From contig NZ_WIXI01000047.1 in the NCBI RefSeq assembly GCF_009617585.1, positions 248,001 to 312,000 on the forward strand: a stretch of DNA of 64,000 bases, written 5' to 3'. How positions within the stretch are numbered: position 1 is the first letter of the stretch; every line of letters starts with the position of its first letter. The notes under the pieces were generated by a model that ran no database searches, was not told the origin of the DNA, and was given only the letters and a program-made list of their open reading frames with translations. Positions 43,358 to 52,508 of the stretch are shown piece after piece. The DNA is from Endobacterium cereale (GTDB taxonomy: Bacteria; Pseudomonadota; Alphaproteobacteria; Rhizobiales; Rhizobiaceae). A program made the translations under genes and the position numbers.

Positions 43358-43636
43358 TTACTTGTTGTTGACGGCGTCCTTCAGGCCCTTGCCGGCCGAG
43401 AACTTCGGCACGTTGCGTGCCGGAATGTCAACTTCCGCACCCGTCGACGGGTTGCGGCCCTTGGAGGCTTCGCGGTGCGAAACGGAGAAGCTGCCGAAAC
43501 CAGCGAGACGGATGTCGCCACCCTTCTGCAGTTCAGCCTGGACGGTGTCAAAAACAGCGTCGACAGCGGATGCGGCGTCGGTTTTCGACAGGCCAGCCTT
43601 TTCGGCAACGGCAGCAACCAATTCGGTCTTGTTCAT
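43358..43636 (-). CDS. hupB: DNA-binding protein HU
   Basis: This 92-residue nucleoid protein bends and compacts DNA as a dimer. It has the family signature GFGSFSVSHREASKGRNPSTG in parts, with the RNP motif in the beta-arm, and the C-terminal helix KFSAGKGLKDAVN. It lies downstream of lon, as in most alphaproteobacteria, but with its own terminator and a lon terminator upstream, so it is transcribed separately. Confidence 0.97.
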   Translation of the reverse strand: MNKTELVAAVAEKAGLSKTDAASAVDAVFDTVQAELQKGGDIRLAGFGSFSVSHREASKGRNPSTGAEVDIPARNVPKFSAGKGLKDAVNNK

Positions 43637-43765
43637 GTTTCCACCCCTTTCAATGGTTTGAAACGTATCAAGTTCAGCTCCGGGGCGACAATGATTTTGA
43701 GCGTCCCCTGCGCACCCAAAAGCTCTGGAAACGCCTGAAAAACAAGGGGGGAGCAGTCTTTTTTC

Positions 43766-43795
43766 ACAAAAAAGGCCGGCAAAAAGCCGGCCTTT
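43766..43795 (-). terminator. Terminator of lon
   Basis: AAAGGCCGGC (43795-43786 on the minus strand) pairs with GCCGGCCTTT (43780-43771) with a T5 loop and is followed by TTT-G. It lies ~145 bp past the lon stop and 130 bp before hupB. Confidence 0.85.
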
Positions 43796-43940
43796 TCGTC
43801 AAAAAATGTAACTCGCCGTCCAAAACCGGGAATAAATACCTAATGCGGCAAGAAAGCCCGGAAAATAAGGCGTTTCGGCGGCATGAGTGATTCTGCCGCC
43901 GAATATCCCGAAGGCCGCGAACGACCTTCGGAACAAACGT

Positions 43941-46361
43941 TTAGTGGGCGATGGTGGTGCCCGATTCTTCCGAACCTTCGACGGTGGCGATCACCGGCGT
44001 CTCGATGGAACCGTCCCACTCGATCGGCTCGGGCTGGCGAACCAGCGCGTGCTTGATCACTTCGCCCATGCGCGAAACCGGGATGATTTCCATGCCGTTC
44101 TTCACGTTGTCCGGAATATCCGCCAGATCCTTGGCGTTTTCTTCCGGGATCAGCACCTTCTTGATGCCGCCGCGAAGCGCTGCAAGCAGCTTTTCCTTCA
44201 GGCCGCCGATCGGAAGCACGCGACCACGCAGGGTGATTTCACCCGTCATGGCGACATCCTTGGACACCGGAATACCGGTCATGATCGACACGATCGCCGT
44301 TGCCATGCCGACGCCGGCCGACGGGCCGTCCTTCGGGGTGGCACCTTCCGGCACGTGGACGTGAATGTCCGACTTGTCGAAACGCGGCGGCTCGATGCCG
44401 AAATCGACGGCGCGCGAACGGACATAGGATGCCGCTGCCGAAATCGATTCCTTCATGACGTCCTTGAGGTTGCCCGTCACGGTCATGCGACCCTTGCCCG
44501 GCATCATCACGCCTTCGATCGTCAGCAGTTCGCCACCGACTTCCGTCCAGGCGAGACCGGTGACGACACCGACCTGATCCTCACCTTCGGCTTCGCCGTG
44601 GCGATAGCGCGGCACGCCGAGATAGTCCGAAATGTTTTCAGACGTCACGGCAACCGACTTGGTCTTGCCCTTGATGATCTCGGTCACGGCCTTGCGGGCG
44701 AGCTTCATCAGTTCGCGCTCGAAGGAACGAACGCCGGCTTCGCGGGTGTACTGCTGGCTGATGGCCATCAGGGCATCGTCCGAAACCGAGAATTCGTTCG
44801 GCTGCAGGGCGTGTTCCTTGATCGCCTTCGGCAAAAGGTGACGCTTGGCGATCTCGCGCTTTTCATCTTCCGTGTAACCGGCGATGCGGATGATCTCCAT
44901 GCGGTCCATCAGCGGACCCGGAATGTTGAGCGTGTTTGCCGTGGTGATGAACATCACGTCGGACAGATCGTATTCGACTTCCAGGTAGTGGTCCATGAAG
45001 GTCGAGTTCTGGGCCGGATCGAGCACTTCGAGCAAAGCCGAAGACGGATCACCACGGAAATCCGAACCCATCTTGTCGATTTCATCGAGCAGGAAGAGCG
45101 GGTTGGATTTTTTCGCCTTCTTCATCGACTGGATGACCTTGCCGGGCATCGAACCGATATAGGTGCGGCGGTGACCGCGGATTTCGGCTTCGTCACGGAC
45201 GCCGCCGAGCGCCATGCGCACATATTCGCGGCCGGTCGCCTTGGCGATCGACTGGGCGAGCGACGTTTTGCCGACGCCCGGAGGGCCGACGAGGCACAGG
45301 ATCGGTCCCTTGATCTTGGTGGCACGCGCCTGAACAGCAAGATACTCGACGATACGTTCCTTGACCTTTTCGAGACCAAAATGATCCAGTTCGAGGATCT
45401 TTTCAGCCGCGTTGAGGTCGGTCTTGATCTTCGACTTCTTGCTCCACGGAATGGTCAGCAGCCAATCGAGATAGTTGCGCACGACGGTGGCTTCCGCCGA
45501 CATCGGGCTCATCTGCCGCAGCTTTTTCAGCTCGCCATCGGCCTTTTCCTTGGCTTCCTTGGAAAGCTTGGTCTTGGCGATGCGCTCTTCCAGTTCGGCC
45601 ATCTCGTCGCGGCCATCTTCGCCGTCGCCGAGTTCCTTCTGGATCGCCTTCATCTGTTCGTTGAGGTAGTACTCGCGCTGGGTCTTCTCCATCTGGCGTT
45701 TTACACGCGAGCGGATTCTTTTCTCGACCTGCAGAACCGAGATCTCGCCTTCCATGAAACCAAGAGCCTTTTCAAGGCGCGTCTTGATGCTCACCGTTTC
45801 CAGCATTTCCTGCTTTTCGGTGATCTTGATGGAAAGGTGCGAGGCAACCGTGTCGGCAAGCTTGGAATAATCCTCGATCTGGCTGGCAGCGCCAACCACT
45901 TCCGGAGAAATCTTCTTGTTCAGCTTGACGTAGTTTTCGAACTCGGAAACCACGGAGCGCGACAGCGCTTCGACCTCGACCGGGTCATCCTGCGGTTCGT
46001 CCAGCGTTTCGGCATGGGCTTCGTAGAATTCTTCGCGATCCGTATATTCGCTGATCTTGGCGCGGGCGCGGCCTTCGACCAGAACCTTGACGGTGCCGTC
46101 GGGCAGCTTCAACAGCTGCAGAACATTGGCCACGGTGCCAATCTTGTAGATCGCCGAGGATTCCGGATCGTCATCACCGGCATTGATCTGGGTGGCAAGC
46201 ATGATCTGCTTGTCGGAGCCCATGACTTCCTCAAGCGCGCGGATGGATTTCTCACGTCCGACGAACAGGGGAACGATCATATGCGGGAAGACCACGATAT
46301 CGCGCAGCGGCAGGACCGGATAGGTCGCAGGGCTCTGTGCGTCAGACGTCGTATTCGTCAT
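43941..46361 (-). CDS. lon: ATP-dependent protease Lon
   Basis: This 806-residue LonA protease degrades misfolded and regulatory proteins. It has an N-terminal LON substrate domain (LPLRDIVVFPHMIVPLFVGR), AAA+ Walker A GPPGVGKTS and Walker B FLLDEIDKMG, and the Ser-Lys dyad at Ser681 (KDGPSAGVG) and Lys724 (GGLKEKLLA). The start is ATG 46361 (MTNTTSDAQ). An RpoH-like promoter lies ~70 bp upstream. Confidence 0.97.
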   Translation of the reverse strand: MTNTTSDAQSPATYPVLPLRDIVVFPHMIVPLFVGREKSIRALEEVMGSDKQIMLATQINAGDDDPESSAIYKIGTVANVLQLLKLPDGTVKVLVEGRARAKISEYTDREEFYEAHAETLDEPQDDPVEVEALSRSVVSEFENYVKLNKKISPEVVGAASQIEDYSKLADTVASHLSIKITEKQEMLETVSIKTRLEKALGFMEGEISVLQVEKRIRSRVKRQMEKTQREYYLNEQMKAIQKELGDGEDGRDEMAELEERIAKTKLSKEAKEKADGELKKLRQMSPMSAEATVVRNYLDWLLTIPWSKKSKIKTDLNAAEKILELDHFGLEKVKERIVEYLAVQARATKIKGPILCLVGPPGVGKTSLAQSIAKATGREYVRMALGGVRDEAEIRGHRRTYIGSMPGKVIQSMKKAKKSNPLFLLDEIDKMGSDFRGDPSSALLEVLDPAQNSTFMDHYLEVEYDLSDVMFITTANTLNIPGPLMDRMEIIRIAGYTEDEKREIAKRHLLPKAIKEHALQPNEFSVSDDALMAISQQYTREAGVRSFERELMKLARKAVTEIIKGKTKSVAVTSENISDYLGVPRYRHGEAEGEDQVGVVTGLAWTEVGGELLTIEGVMMPGKGRMTVTGNLKDVMKESISAAASYVRSRAVDFGIEPPRFDKSDIHVHVPEGATPKDGPSAGVGMATAIVSIMTGIPVSKDVAMTGEITLRGRVLPIGGLKEKLLAALRGGIKKVLIPEENAKDLADIPDNVKNGMEIIPVSRMGEVIKHALVRQPEPIEWDGSIETPVIATVEGSEESGTTIAH

Positions 46362-46432
46362 GTCATTTCCTTTCTCGTCCCGTTTCCGGGAACATGCCTG
46401 CAAGCAAACCACCAGGCATTTTGGTCTTGCCC

Positions 46433-46462
46433 AAAGTGGTAACCTACTAGGCTTTTTTCAAG
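46433..46462 (-). promoter_or_regulatory. RpoH (heat-shock)-like promoter of lon
   Basis: On the minus strand CTTGAA (46462-46457) is followed by 17 bp and then CCACTTT (46439-46433). The -35 is perfect for alphaproteobacterial sigma-32 and the -10 is a partial match to C-Y-TAT-N-T. It would give a 5' leader of about 65 nt. Confidence 0.45.
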
Positions 46463-46726
46463 CCATCCAGCCCGGGCATGACAAAACTGCGACAGTATTA
46501 GAACTGTTGCATGCGATGCTTACGTCAGACTGGAAAGGGTCTGGTCAGTTTTTCGAACAGTTCGCAGGCGGGGCCGGATGGCGGTGCGTCCATTCGTTCG
46601 ACCGCGACTGAGGGAGAACCTGTCGGCGGTCTCGTTTCCTGTCGCCTCCCCTATCCTGAACATGGACAGAAGAACGATCGACCGCAGCGCAAACTCCAGA
46701 CAAAACGCGCGGGCCTAGAAACGGTT

Positions 46727-46753
46727 CGGCGGAGAGGCATGGCCTCTCCGCCG
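46727..46753 (-). terminator. Hairpin terminator of clpX
   Basis: CGGCGGAGAGGC pairs with GCCTCTCCGCCG, a perfect 12-bp stem with 3-base loop, 17 bp past the clpX stop. The T-run on the minus strand is poor. The rest of the 409-bp lon-clpX gap (46362-46770) holds the lon promoter and no gene. Confidence 0.7.
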
Positions 46754-46770
46754 TATTTGTCGTCACGCCA

Positions 46771-48048
46771 TCAGGCGGAAACGTTGGCCTTCTCGTCCTG
46801 ACGATCAGCGTAGATGTAAAGCGGACGGGCACTGCCCTTCACCACATCATCCGAAATCACGACTTCACGAACGCCTTCAAGGGTCGGCAGTTCGAACATC
46901 GTGTCGAGCAGGATCTTTTCCATGATCGAACGAAGGCCGCGGGCACCGGTCTTGCGGATGATCGCGCGCTTGGCGATTTCGCGAAGAGCGTCCTCGTGGA
47001 AGGTCAGTTCGACATCTTCCATCTCGAACAGGCGCTGGTACTGCTTGACCAGAGCGTTCTTCGGCTCCGACAGGATCTGGATCAGCGCGTCTTCATCGAG
47101 ATCCTCGAGCGTTGCCAGAACTGGCAGACGACCGATGAATTCCGGGATGAGGCCAAACTTGACCAGATCTTCCGGCTCCAGCTCGCGCAGTACTTCGCCG
47201 ACGCGACGGTCGTCCGGTGCCTGAACGCTGGCGCCGAAACCGATCGAGGTCTTTTCGCCACGGGCCGAAATGATCTTGTCGAGACCGGCAAAAGCACCGC
47301 CGCAGATGAACAGGATGTTCGTCGTATCGACCTGCAGGAATTCCTGCTGCGGATGCTTGCGGCCACCCTGCGGCGGAACCGAGGCAACCGTGCCTTCCAT
47401 GATCTTCAGCAGAGCCTGCTGCACGCCTTCACCCGATACGTCGCGCGTGATCGACGGGTTGTCGGACTTGCGCGAGATCTTGTCGACTTCGTCGATATAG
47501 ACGATGCCGCGCTGGGCGCGCTCGACGTTGTAGTCGGCCGACTGAAGCAGCTTCAGGATGATGTTTTCAACGTCTTCACCGACGTAACCGGCTTCGGTCA
47601 GCGTCGTGGCGTCTGCCATGGTGAAGGGAACATCGATGATGCGGGCGAGCGTCTGGGCAAGATAGGTCTTGCCGCAGCCTGTTGGGCCGACGAGCATGAT
47701 GTTCGACTTCGCCAGCTCGATCTCGTTGTTCTTCGAGGCATGCGCGAGACGCTTGTAATGGTTATGCACCGCCACAGAGAGAATCTTCTTCGCCTGTTTC
47801 TGGCCGATGACGTATTCGTCGAGAACCTCGATGATGTCCTGGGGCGTGGGAACGCCTTCACGGGACTTGTTCAGCGAGCTCTTGTTCTCTTCGCGAATGA
47901 TGTCCATGCACAGTTCGACGCATTCATCGCAGATGAATACGGTCGGTCCTGCAATAAGCTTGCGGACCTCGTGCTGGCTCTTTCCGCAGAAGGAGCAGTA
48001 CAGGGTATTCTTGGAGTCGCTGCCGTTGCCGCCGCTGACCTTGCTCAT
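46771..48048 (-). CDS. clpX: ATP-dependent Clp protease ATP-binding subunit ClpX
   Basis: This 425-residue AAA+ unfoldase partners ClpP. The N-terminal zinc domain has four cysteines (YCSFCGKSQ, ICDECVELC). Walker A is GPTGCGKT and Walker B is VYIDEVDKI. The ClpP-docking loop is IGFGA. The start is ATG 48048 (MSKVSGGNG). The 291 bp to clpP contain a large nested hairpin. Confidence 0.97.
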   Translation of the reverse strand: MSKVSGGNGSDSKNTLYCSFCGKSQHEVRKLIAGPTVFICDECVELCMDIIREENKSSLNKSREGVPTPQDIIEVLDEYVIGQKQAKKILSVAVHNHYKRLAHASKNNEIELAKSNIMLVGPTGCGKTYLAQTLARIIDVPFTMADATTLTEAGYVGEDVENIILKLLQSADYNVERAQRGIVYIDEVDKISRKSDNPSITRDVSGEGVQQALLKIMEGTVASVPPQGGRKHPQQEFLQVDTTNILFICGGAFAGLDKIISARGEKTSIGFGASVQAPDDRRVGEVLRELEPEDLVKFGLIPEFIGRLPVLATLEDLDEDALIQILSEPKNALVKQYQRLFEMEDVELTFHEDALREIAKRAIIRKTGARGLRSIMEKILLDTMFELPTLEGVREVVISDDVVKGSARPLYIYADRQDEKANVSA

Positions 48049-48274
48049 ATCACTTTCCTTCCAGCACCGCCGCCCGAACCGTTTCAACACGCGGGCAGAC
48101 ACTTACATCGCCGGCCGGCTGGCCTCTTTTCACAGAGGCCAAGCCCGCTTGAACCTTCAAGGGGTACTCTACCGAGCCGGACGACAGTCCTGGACCGGTG
48201 GCAACGAAACCCCTTCCAGACCGAATGCTATGTCATAAGAATTCAACACAGCCTTAATATGGACTATTAGTTTG

Positions 48275-48330
48275 TTCCTGACCAGATTAAACCCCTTTTC
48301 GGTCACAACGGGGTGAGCCCTGGTCAGGAA
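48275..48330 (-). promoter_or_regulatory. Large nested hairpin in the clpP-clpX spacer
   Basis: The outer arms TTCCTGACCAG and CTGGTCAGGAA are perfect 11-bp complements (48275-48285, 48320-48330). They enclose a second stem ACCCC/GGGGT. It begins 10 bp after the clpP stop and is not followed by a T-run. It may be a partial terminator, processing site or 3'-end stabiliser that sets the clpP:clpX ratio. Confidence 0.6.
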
Positions 48331-48339
48331 TTTGGCCGT

Positions 48340-48972
48340 TTAAGCGGCCGGAGTGCCTTCGATATCCTGACGCGAGGTCAGGATCTTGTCGACCACGCCC
48401 CATGCCTGCGCCTCTTCGGCATCCATGAAGTGGTCACGGTCGAGGGTCTTTTCAACTTCCTCGTAGGTGCGGCCGGTGTGCTTCACGTAGACCTCGTTGA
48501 GGCGCTTCTTCATCTTCAATATGTCACGAGCATGACGCTCGATATCGGATGCCTGCCCCTGGAAACCGCCCGACGGCTGGTGAACCATGATGCGGGAGTT
48601 CGGCATGGCGAAGCGCATGCCCTTTTCGCCGGCGCAGAGCAGCAGCGAGCCCATCGACGCGGCCTGACCGATGCACAGCGTCGAAACGGCCGGCTTGATG
48701 AACTGCATCGTGTCGTAGATCGACATGCCGGCAGTGACGACACCACCCGGCGAATTGATGTAGAGCGCGATTTCCTTCTTCGGGTTTTCAGCCTCGAGGA
48801 AAAGCAGCTGGGCGCAGACGAGCGACGCCATCTGATCTTCCACCGGACCGGTGACGAAGATGATGCGTTCCTTCAGGAGGCGCGAAAAGATGTCGTAGGA
48901 GCGCTCACCGCGGTTGGTCTGCTCGACGACCATAGGCACCAGGGCCATTGCGGTATCAACTGGATTTCTCAT
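48340..48972 (-). CDS. clpP: ATP-dependent Clp protease proteolytic subunit
   Basis: This 210-residue serine peptidase has the catalytic triad Ser106 (GQAASMGS), His131 (MVHQPSGG) and Asp180 (DRDHFM). It is the tetradecameric chamber used with ClpX and ClpA. It is the first gene of the clpP-clpX pair. An RpoH-like promoter lies 70-100 bp upstream. Confidence 0.97.
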   Translation of the reverse strand: MRNPVDTAMALVPMVVEQTNRGERSYDIFSRLLKERIIFVTGPVEDQMASLVCAQLLFLEAENPKKEIALYINSPGGVVTAGMSIYDTMQFIKPAVSTLCIGQAASMGSLLLCAGEKGMRFAMPNSRIMVHQPSGGFQGQASDIERHARDILKMKKRLNEVYVKHTGRTYEEVEKTLDRDHFMDAEEAQAWGVVDKILTSRQDIEGTPAA

Positions 48973-49041
48973 GTCCGTCCTTTGTCAAATGCCTTGCCGT
49001 AGGCAGCATGCGCCCCGGAATCATTGGAATGGTTAATCCCT

Positions 49042-49071
49042 ACATAGAGTGTCAACGCCTGTCACTTCAAG
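49042..49071 (-). promoter_or_regulatory. RpoH (heat-shock)-like promoter of clpP
   Basis: On the minus strand CTTGAA (49071-49066) is followed 17 bp later by TCTATGT (49048-49042), close to CTTGAA-N17-CYTATNT. A TTGACA is embedded in the spacer and might serve a sigma-70 promoter. Predicted leader ~63 nt. The remaining 400 bp up to ggt show no gene. Confidence 0.5.
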
Positions 49072-49373
49072 ACGGAGACCCCGATATCCTTAACCTGAAA
49101 CCGTTGTTAGAGGCCGGTGCTAAACATTTTCCTACATGTGGAAAGGCATGAATGGCTGCGCGCTGGAGCCTGCACAGGTTTTCCGAACAATATGGTAAAG
49201 CAAAGATGAACCGGCTATCGGACAAGGTATAGCTTAAGTTTCCGGCATCATGCTCTTTAGCGCGAGGATCGCCTCAATGCGACCGCGGAACGGCCGCATG
49301 CAATCTCGGCGAACATCACCCCTTGCCCTCGCTTCCCCAAGACCCAAATCCATTTGAGAGATGGAGGGACGCC

Positions 49374-51134
49374 ATGCGGATTTTCAACAGATTCATTGTT
49401 GCCACCTTGATGGCAACCAGCGCTGCAACTGGAGCGCTAGCGCAACAGGCATCCGATACGACCGCTCCCGAACGGGCGACCGGGACGACCACGGCCAAAC
49501 GTGTCGAGGCGAAAAACTTCATGGTGGCGGCGGCCAATCCGCTGGCGGCGGAAGCCGGGCGCAATGTGATCGCCAAGGGTGGCAATGCTATCGACGCGAT
49601 GGTGGCGGTGCAGACCGTGCTTGGATTGGTCGAGCCGCAGAGTTCCGGCCTCGGCGGCGGCGCGTTTCTCGTCTATTACGATGCTGCCTCGAAAAAGCTG
49701 ACGACCTTTGACGGTCGCGAAAAAGCGCCGATGCAGGCGACGCCAAAACTGTTTCTCGATGAGCAGGGTCAGCCGCTGAAATTTATGGATGCCGTGGTGG
49801 GTGGCCGTTCCGTCGGCACGCCGGGAACGGTGCGGCTGCTGGAAGACGTTCACAAGCGTTACGGCAAGGCCGAATGGGCAGGACTGTTTGCCTCAGCCGA
49901 AAAACTGGCGACCAACGGCTTTGAAGTATCGCCCCGACTGGCCTCGCTGATCGCGACCGAAGGCGACAAGCTGAAGAAGTACGAGGGACCTCGCGATTAC
50001 TTTTTCGACCGATCCGGCGCACCGCTGAAGGCTGGCACGGTTCTCAAAAACCCGGCCTATGCCGAAACGCTCTCCGCCATCGCCAAAGGCGGCGCGGACG
50101 CCTTCTACAAGGGGCCGATCGCCGAAGCCATCGTCAAGACGGTGCGCGAGGCCGCGGATAATCCGGGCGTTCTGTCGCTTGCCGACTTCGAGAACTATGG
50201 CATCAAGGAACGCGAGCCTGCCTGCCTCACCTACCGCGCGCTGGACGTCTGCGGCATGGGACCGCCCTCCTCCGGCGGCGTGGCGATCGGCCAGATGCTG
50301 GGCATGATGGAGAATTTCGACCTGAAAGGCTTTGGGCCGGACAACGTTCAGAGCTGGCGCATTCTCGGTGATGCACAGCGCCTCGCCTTTGCCGATCGCG
50401 AACGGTATGTCGCCGACACGGATTTCGTGCCGCTGCCGATCAAGGGGCTGATGGAAAAGACCTATCTTGGCGAACGCGCAAAACTGCTCGATGGCGACAA
50501 GGCGCTGGCAAAGGACGCGGTAAAGGCTGGCGAACCGGAATGGGATCATGCGCTGCTGTTCGGCCGTGATGCGGCATTGGAAATGCCATCCACCAGCCAT
50601 TTCGTCATCGTCGATAAAGGGGGGAACGTCCTCTCGATGACAACGACGATCGAAAACGGCTTTGGCGCGCGACTGATGACCAACGGATTTCTGCTCAACA
50701 ACGAGTTGACCGACTTTTCCTTCAAGACACATGACAACGGTCTTCCCGTCGCCAACCGCGTCGAGCCCGGCAAACGCCCGCGCTCGTCCATGGCACCGAC
50801 TATCGTGATGAAGGATGGCAAGCCGCTGCTCGCCATCGGTTCGCCGGGTGGTAGCCAGATCATCGGTTATGTGGCGCAGGCACTGGTCGCCTATATCGAC
50901 TGGGGCATGCCGGTGGAACAGATCGTGGCACAGCCGCACCTGATCAACCGCTTTGGCACCTACGACATCGAAGCCGGCACGACGGCGGAAAAATTCGCCG
51001 AACCGCTGAAGGCGCTGGGTTACGAGGTGAAGGCAGGCGAGATGAATTCCGGCCTGCATGCCATCGAGATCACCGGCAGCGGACTGGTGGGCAGCGCCGA
51101 TCCGCGCCGAGAAGGCGTGGCCGTCGGGGAGTGA
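49374..51134 (+). CDS. ggt: Gamma-glutamyltransferase
   Basis: This 586-residue periplasmic enzyme cleaves glutathione and transfers gamma-glutamyl groups. It has a signal peptide (MRIFNRFIVATLMATSAATGALA), the large subunit with EPQSSGLGGGAFLVYYD, and the autocleavage site before catalytic Thr407 (STSHFVIVD). The C-terminal GSPGGSQIIGYVAQALV and the FGARLMTNGFLLNNELTDF segment are typical. The start is ATG 49374, with GGAGGG five bases upstream; the in-frame start at 49323 adds 17 residues before the signal and is unlikely. Confidence 0.95.
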   Translation: MRIFNRFIVATLMATSAATGALAQQASDTTAPERATGTTTAKRVEAKNFMVAAANPLAAEAGRNVIAKGGNAIDAMVAVQTVLGLVEPQSSGLGGGAFLVYYDAASKKLTTFDGREKAPMQATPKLFLDEQGQPLKFMDAVVGGRSVGTPGTVRLLEDVHKRYGKAEWAGLFASAEKLATNGFEVSPRLASLIATEGDKLKKYEGPRDYFFDRSGAPLKAGTVLKNPAYAETLSAIAKGGADAFYKGPIAEAIVKTVREAADNPGVLSLADFENYGIKEREPACLTYRALDVCGMGPPSSGGVAIGQMLGMMENFDLKGFGPDNVQSWRILGDAQRLAFADRERYVADTDFVPLPIKGLMEKTYLGERAKLLDGDKALAKDAVKAGEPEWDHALLFGRDAALEMPSTSHFVIVDKGGNVLSMTTTIENGFGARLMTNGFLLNNELTDFSFKTHDNGLPVANRVEPGKRPRSSMAPTIVMKDGKPLLAIGSPGGSQIIGYVAQALVAYIDWGMPVEQIVAQPHLINRFGTYDIEAGTTAEKFAEPLKALGYEVKAGEMNSGLHAIEITGSGLVGSADPRREGVAVGE

Positions 51135-51164
51135 CGCACACTCCCCGACATCGCCGCGAACAAA

Positions 51165-51419
51165 TTACATCCAGCTGCGGCCGTCTCCGCCTTGTGCCTG
51201 GCAGCCATAAGGCGGCAAGACGTTGCCGAACGTGGCATGGAGCTTGTCGCAGCCCCATTTACGGATCGGCTGCGGCATCCGGCTGTTGAGCGCAATACCG
51301 ACTTCATCATACGGGCTGTCGGCATTGCTGACATATGTGTGCCAGCGGAAACCGAAGAAACCGGCAAAAGCGATGACGATGATCAGGAGCATTCTCAGCA
51401 GACGCATGACGGGATCCAT
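51165..51419 (-). CDS. Small membrane-anchored hypothetical protein
   Basis: This 84-residue protein has one TM (residues ~6-24, LLRMLLIIVIAFAGFFGF) followed by a polar extracytoplasmic domain with two cysteines (KWGCDKLHATFG, PPYGCQAQ) that could pair. No family was recognised. The gene converges on ggt with a 30-bp gap. Alternative starts are ATG 51407 (MRLLRM) and an in-frame start at 51476. Confidence 0.6.
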   Translation of the reverse strand: MDPVMRLLRMLLIIVIAFAGFFGFRWHTYVSNADSPYDEVGIALNSRMPQPIRKWGCDKLHATFGNVLPPYGCQAQGGDGRSWM

Positions 51420-51507
51420 GTTGTTTTTCGTCAGGCCGGTGTAACCTGCCCTGACGGGAATCGACACCCGCGTCACACGCTTTCCCCATGGAAGAACGGT
51501 ATGCGCG

Positions 51508-51861
51508 CTAAACCCTGATCACATAATCCTTGCGAGTCGTTTCAACCACTTCCCACGTTCCCTTGAAGCCAGATCTTAGCACCATGCTGTCGCCGGCACG
51601 CAGATGGACGGGTTCGCCGCCCTCTTCCGTGACAATCGAATGGCCGGCGAGAATGTGGAAATATTCCCACTCGTCGTAGAGGATCCGCCATTTGCCCGGC
51701 GTCGCTTCCCATACACCCGCATAAAGCCCGCCATCAGCTTCCTCTATGTTCCATGTTCTGAACACGGGATTGCCGGCGATCAGACGATCGGCTGCCGGAG
51801 CAACCTCCTCGGGTTCGACGGCAGACAGATCGAAGGTCGTGAATTTTGCGGATGCGGTCAT
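51508..51861 (-). CDS. Cupin-domain protein (DUF861 / EutQ-like)
   Basis: This 117-residue single-domain cupin has the core WEATPGKWRILYDEWEYFHILAGHSIVTEEGG in parts and GDSMVLRSGFKGTWEVVE. It belongs to the cupin_3 group, whose metal and substrate are usually unknown. Its ATG overlaps the stop of the TetR gene by ATGA, so it is expressed with that regulator. Confidence 0.85.
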   Translation of the reverse strand: MTASAKFTTFDLSAVEPEEVAPAADRLIAGNPVFRTWNIEEADGGLYAGVWEATPGKWRILYDEWEYFHILAGHSIVTEEGGEPVHLRAGDSMVLRSGFKGTWEVVETTRKDYVIRV

Positions 51862-52496
51862 GGCTGTTTCTCCTCGATTTCATCGGCAAGTTCTTGGGCG
51901 AGCTGCCCCGACGCAATATCGGCAATGCGCAACAGGCGTTCGCCGGAAAGACCGTTACGTGCGCTTGCCGACAGGCCGGACAGGGTCGCCATCACATAAT
52001 CCGTTACCATCTCGGCCTGTTCCGGTGCGTGGCGGCTCACACCCGCATGCACCATGTCATGCGTTTGATCCAGCAGACGCCGTGCCTGCCGGCAGGCCTC
52101 GGCGTCTACACCGCCGCGCGCGCCTTCGATGACCATGCATCCGGTGCCATTGCCGGCACCATAATTGGTCGCAGCCTGCCGCAGCAAACGCCGCACGCCT
52201 TCGGCAAGCGAAACGCCCGCTGCAAACGGCCCTTCGAGATCAATGCCTTCCAGTTCTGCATAGCGCTGCAAAACCTGACCATAAAGCGCCGACTTGCTGC
52301 CGAAGGCGGAATAGAAGCTCGGCGGATTGATGCCGATCGCTTCTGTCAGGTCGGCAACGCTGAGCGCATCATATCCCCGCGCGCGAAACAGCGCCTGCGC
52401 CTTGGCCAGCGCGTCCTCCATGTCGAATGCACGCGGCCTTCCACGCGCTTTTAATATTTTTGTAGTGCGCATTACAAAATCCATTGACGAAGTCAT
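51858..52496 (-). CDS. bdcR: TetR-family regulator, BdcR-like
   Basis: This 212-residue regulator (as read from 52496) has a TetR HTH at ~28-70 (ALFRARGYDALSVADLTEAIG, NPPSFYSAFGSKSALYGQV) and a C-terminal ligand domain. It is divergent from a BdcA-like reductase, the arrangement of E. coli bdcR/bdcA. The start is uncertain: candidates are ATG 52496, 52484 and 52472. The palindromic site at 52461-52476 overlaps the first codons, which favours the latest start (MRTTKILKARGRPRAF, ~204 residues). The cupin gene is co-transcribed downstream. Confidence 0.8.
   Translation of the reverse strand: MTSSMDFVMRTTKILKARGRPRAFDMEDALAKAQALFRARGYDALSVADLTEAIGINPPSFYSAFGSKSALYGQVLQRYAELEGIDLEGPFAAGVSLAEGVRRLLRQAATNYGAGNGTGCMVIEGARGGVDAEACRQARRLLDQTHDMVHAGVSRHAPEQAEMVTDYVMATLSGLSASARNGLSGERLLRIADIASGQLAQELADEIEEKQP
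52461..52476. promoter_or_regulatory. Operator 1 of the bdcRA divergon
   Basis: TGTAGT-GCGC-ATTACA, a near-palindrome whose outer arms TGTA/TACA are perfect and extend to TTGTA/TACAA. It covers the start of the TetR coding region, where bound repressor would block its own transcription. It matches operator 2 at 12 of 12 arm positions. Confidence 0.65.
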
Positions 52497-52508
52497 ACCT
52501 GCAAATTA

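Noticed and set aside
46500..46720. Extra gene between clpX and lon
   Set aside because: Only short frames without ribosome-binding sites; region explained by the lon promoter and clpX terminator.
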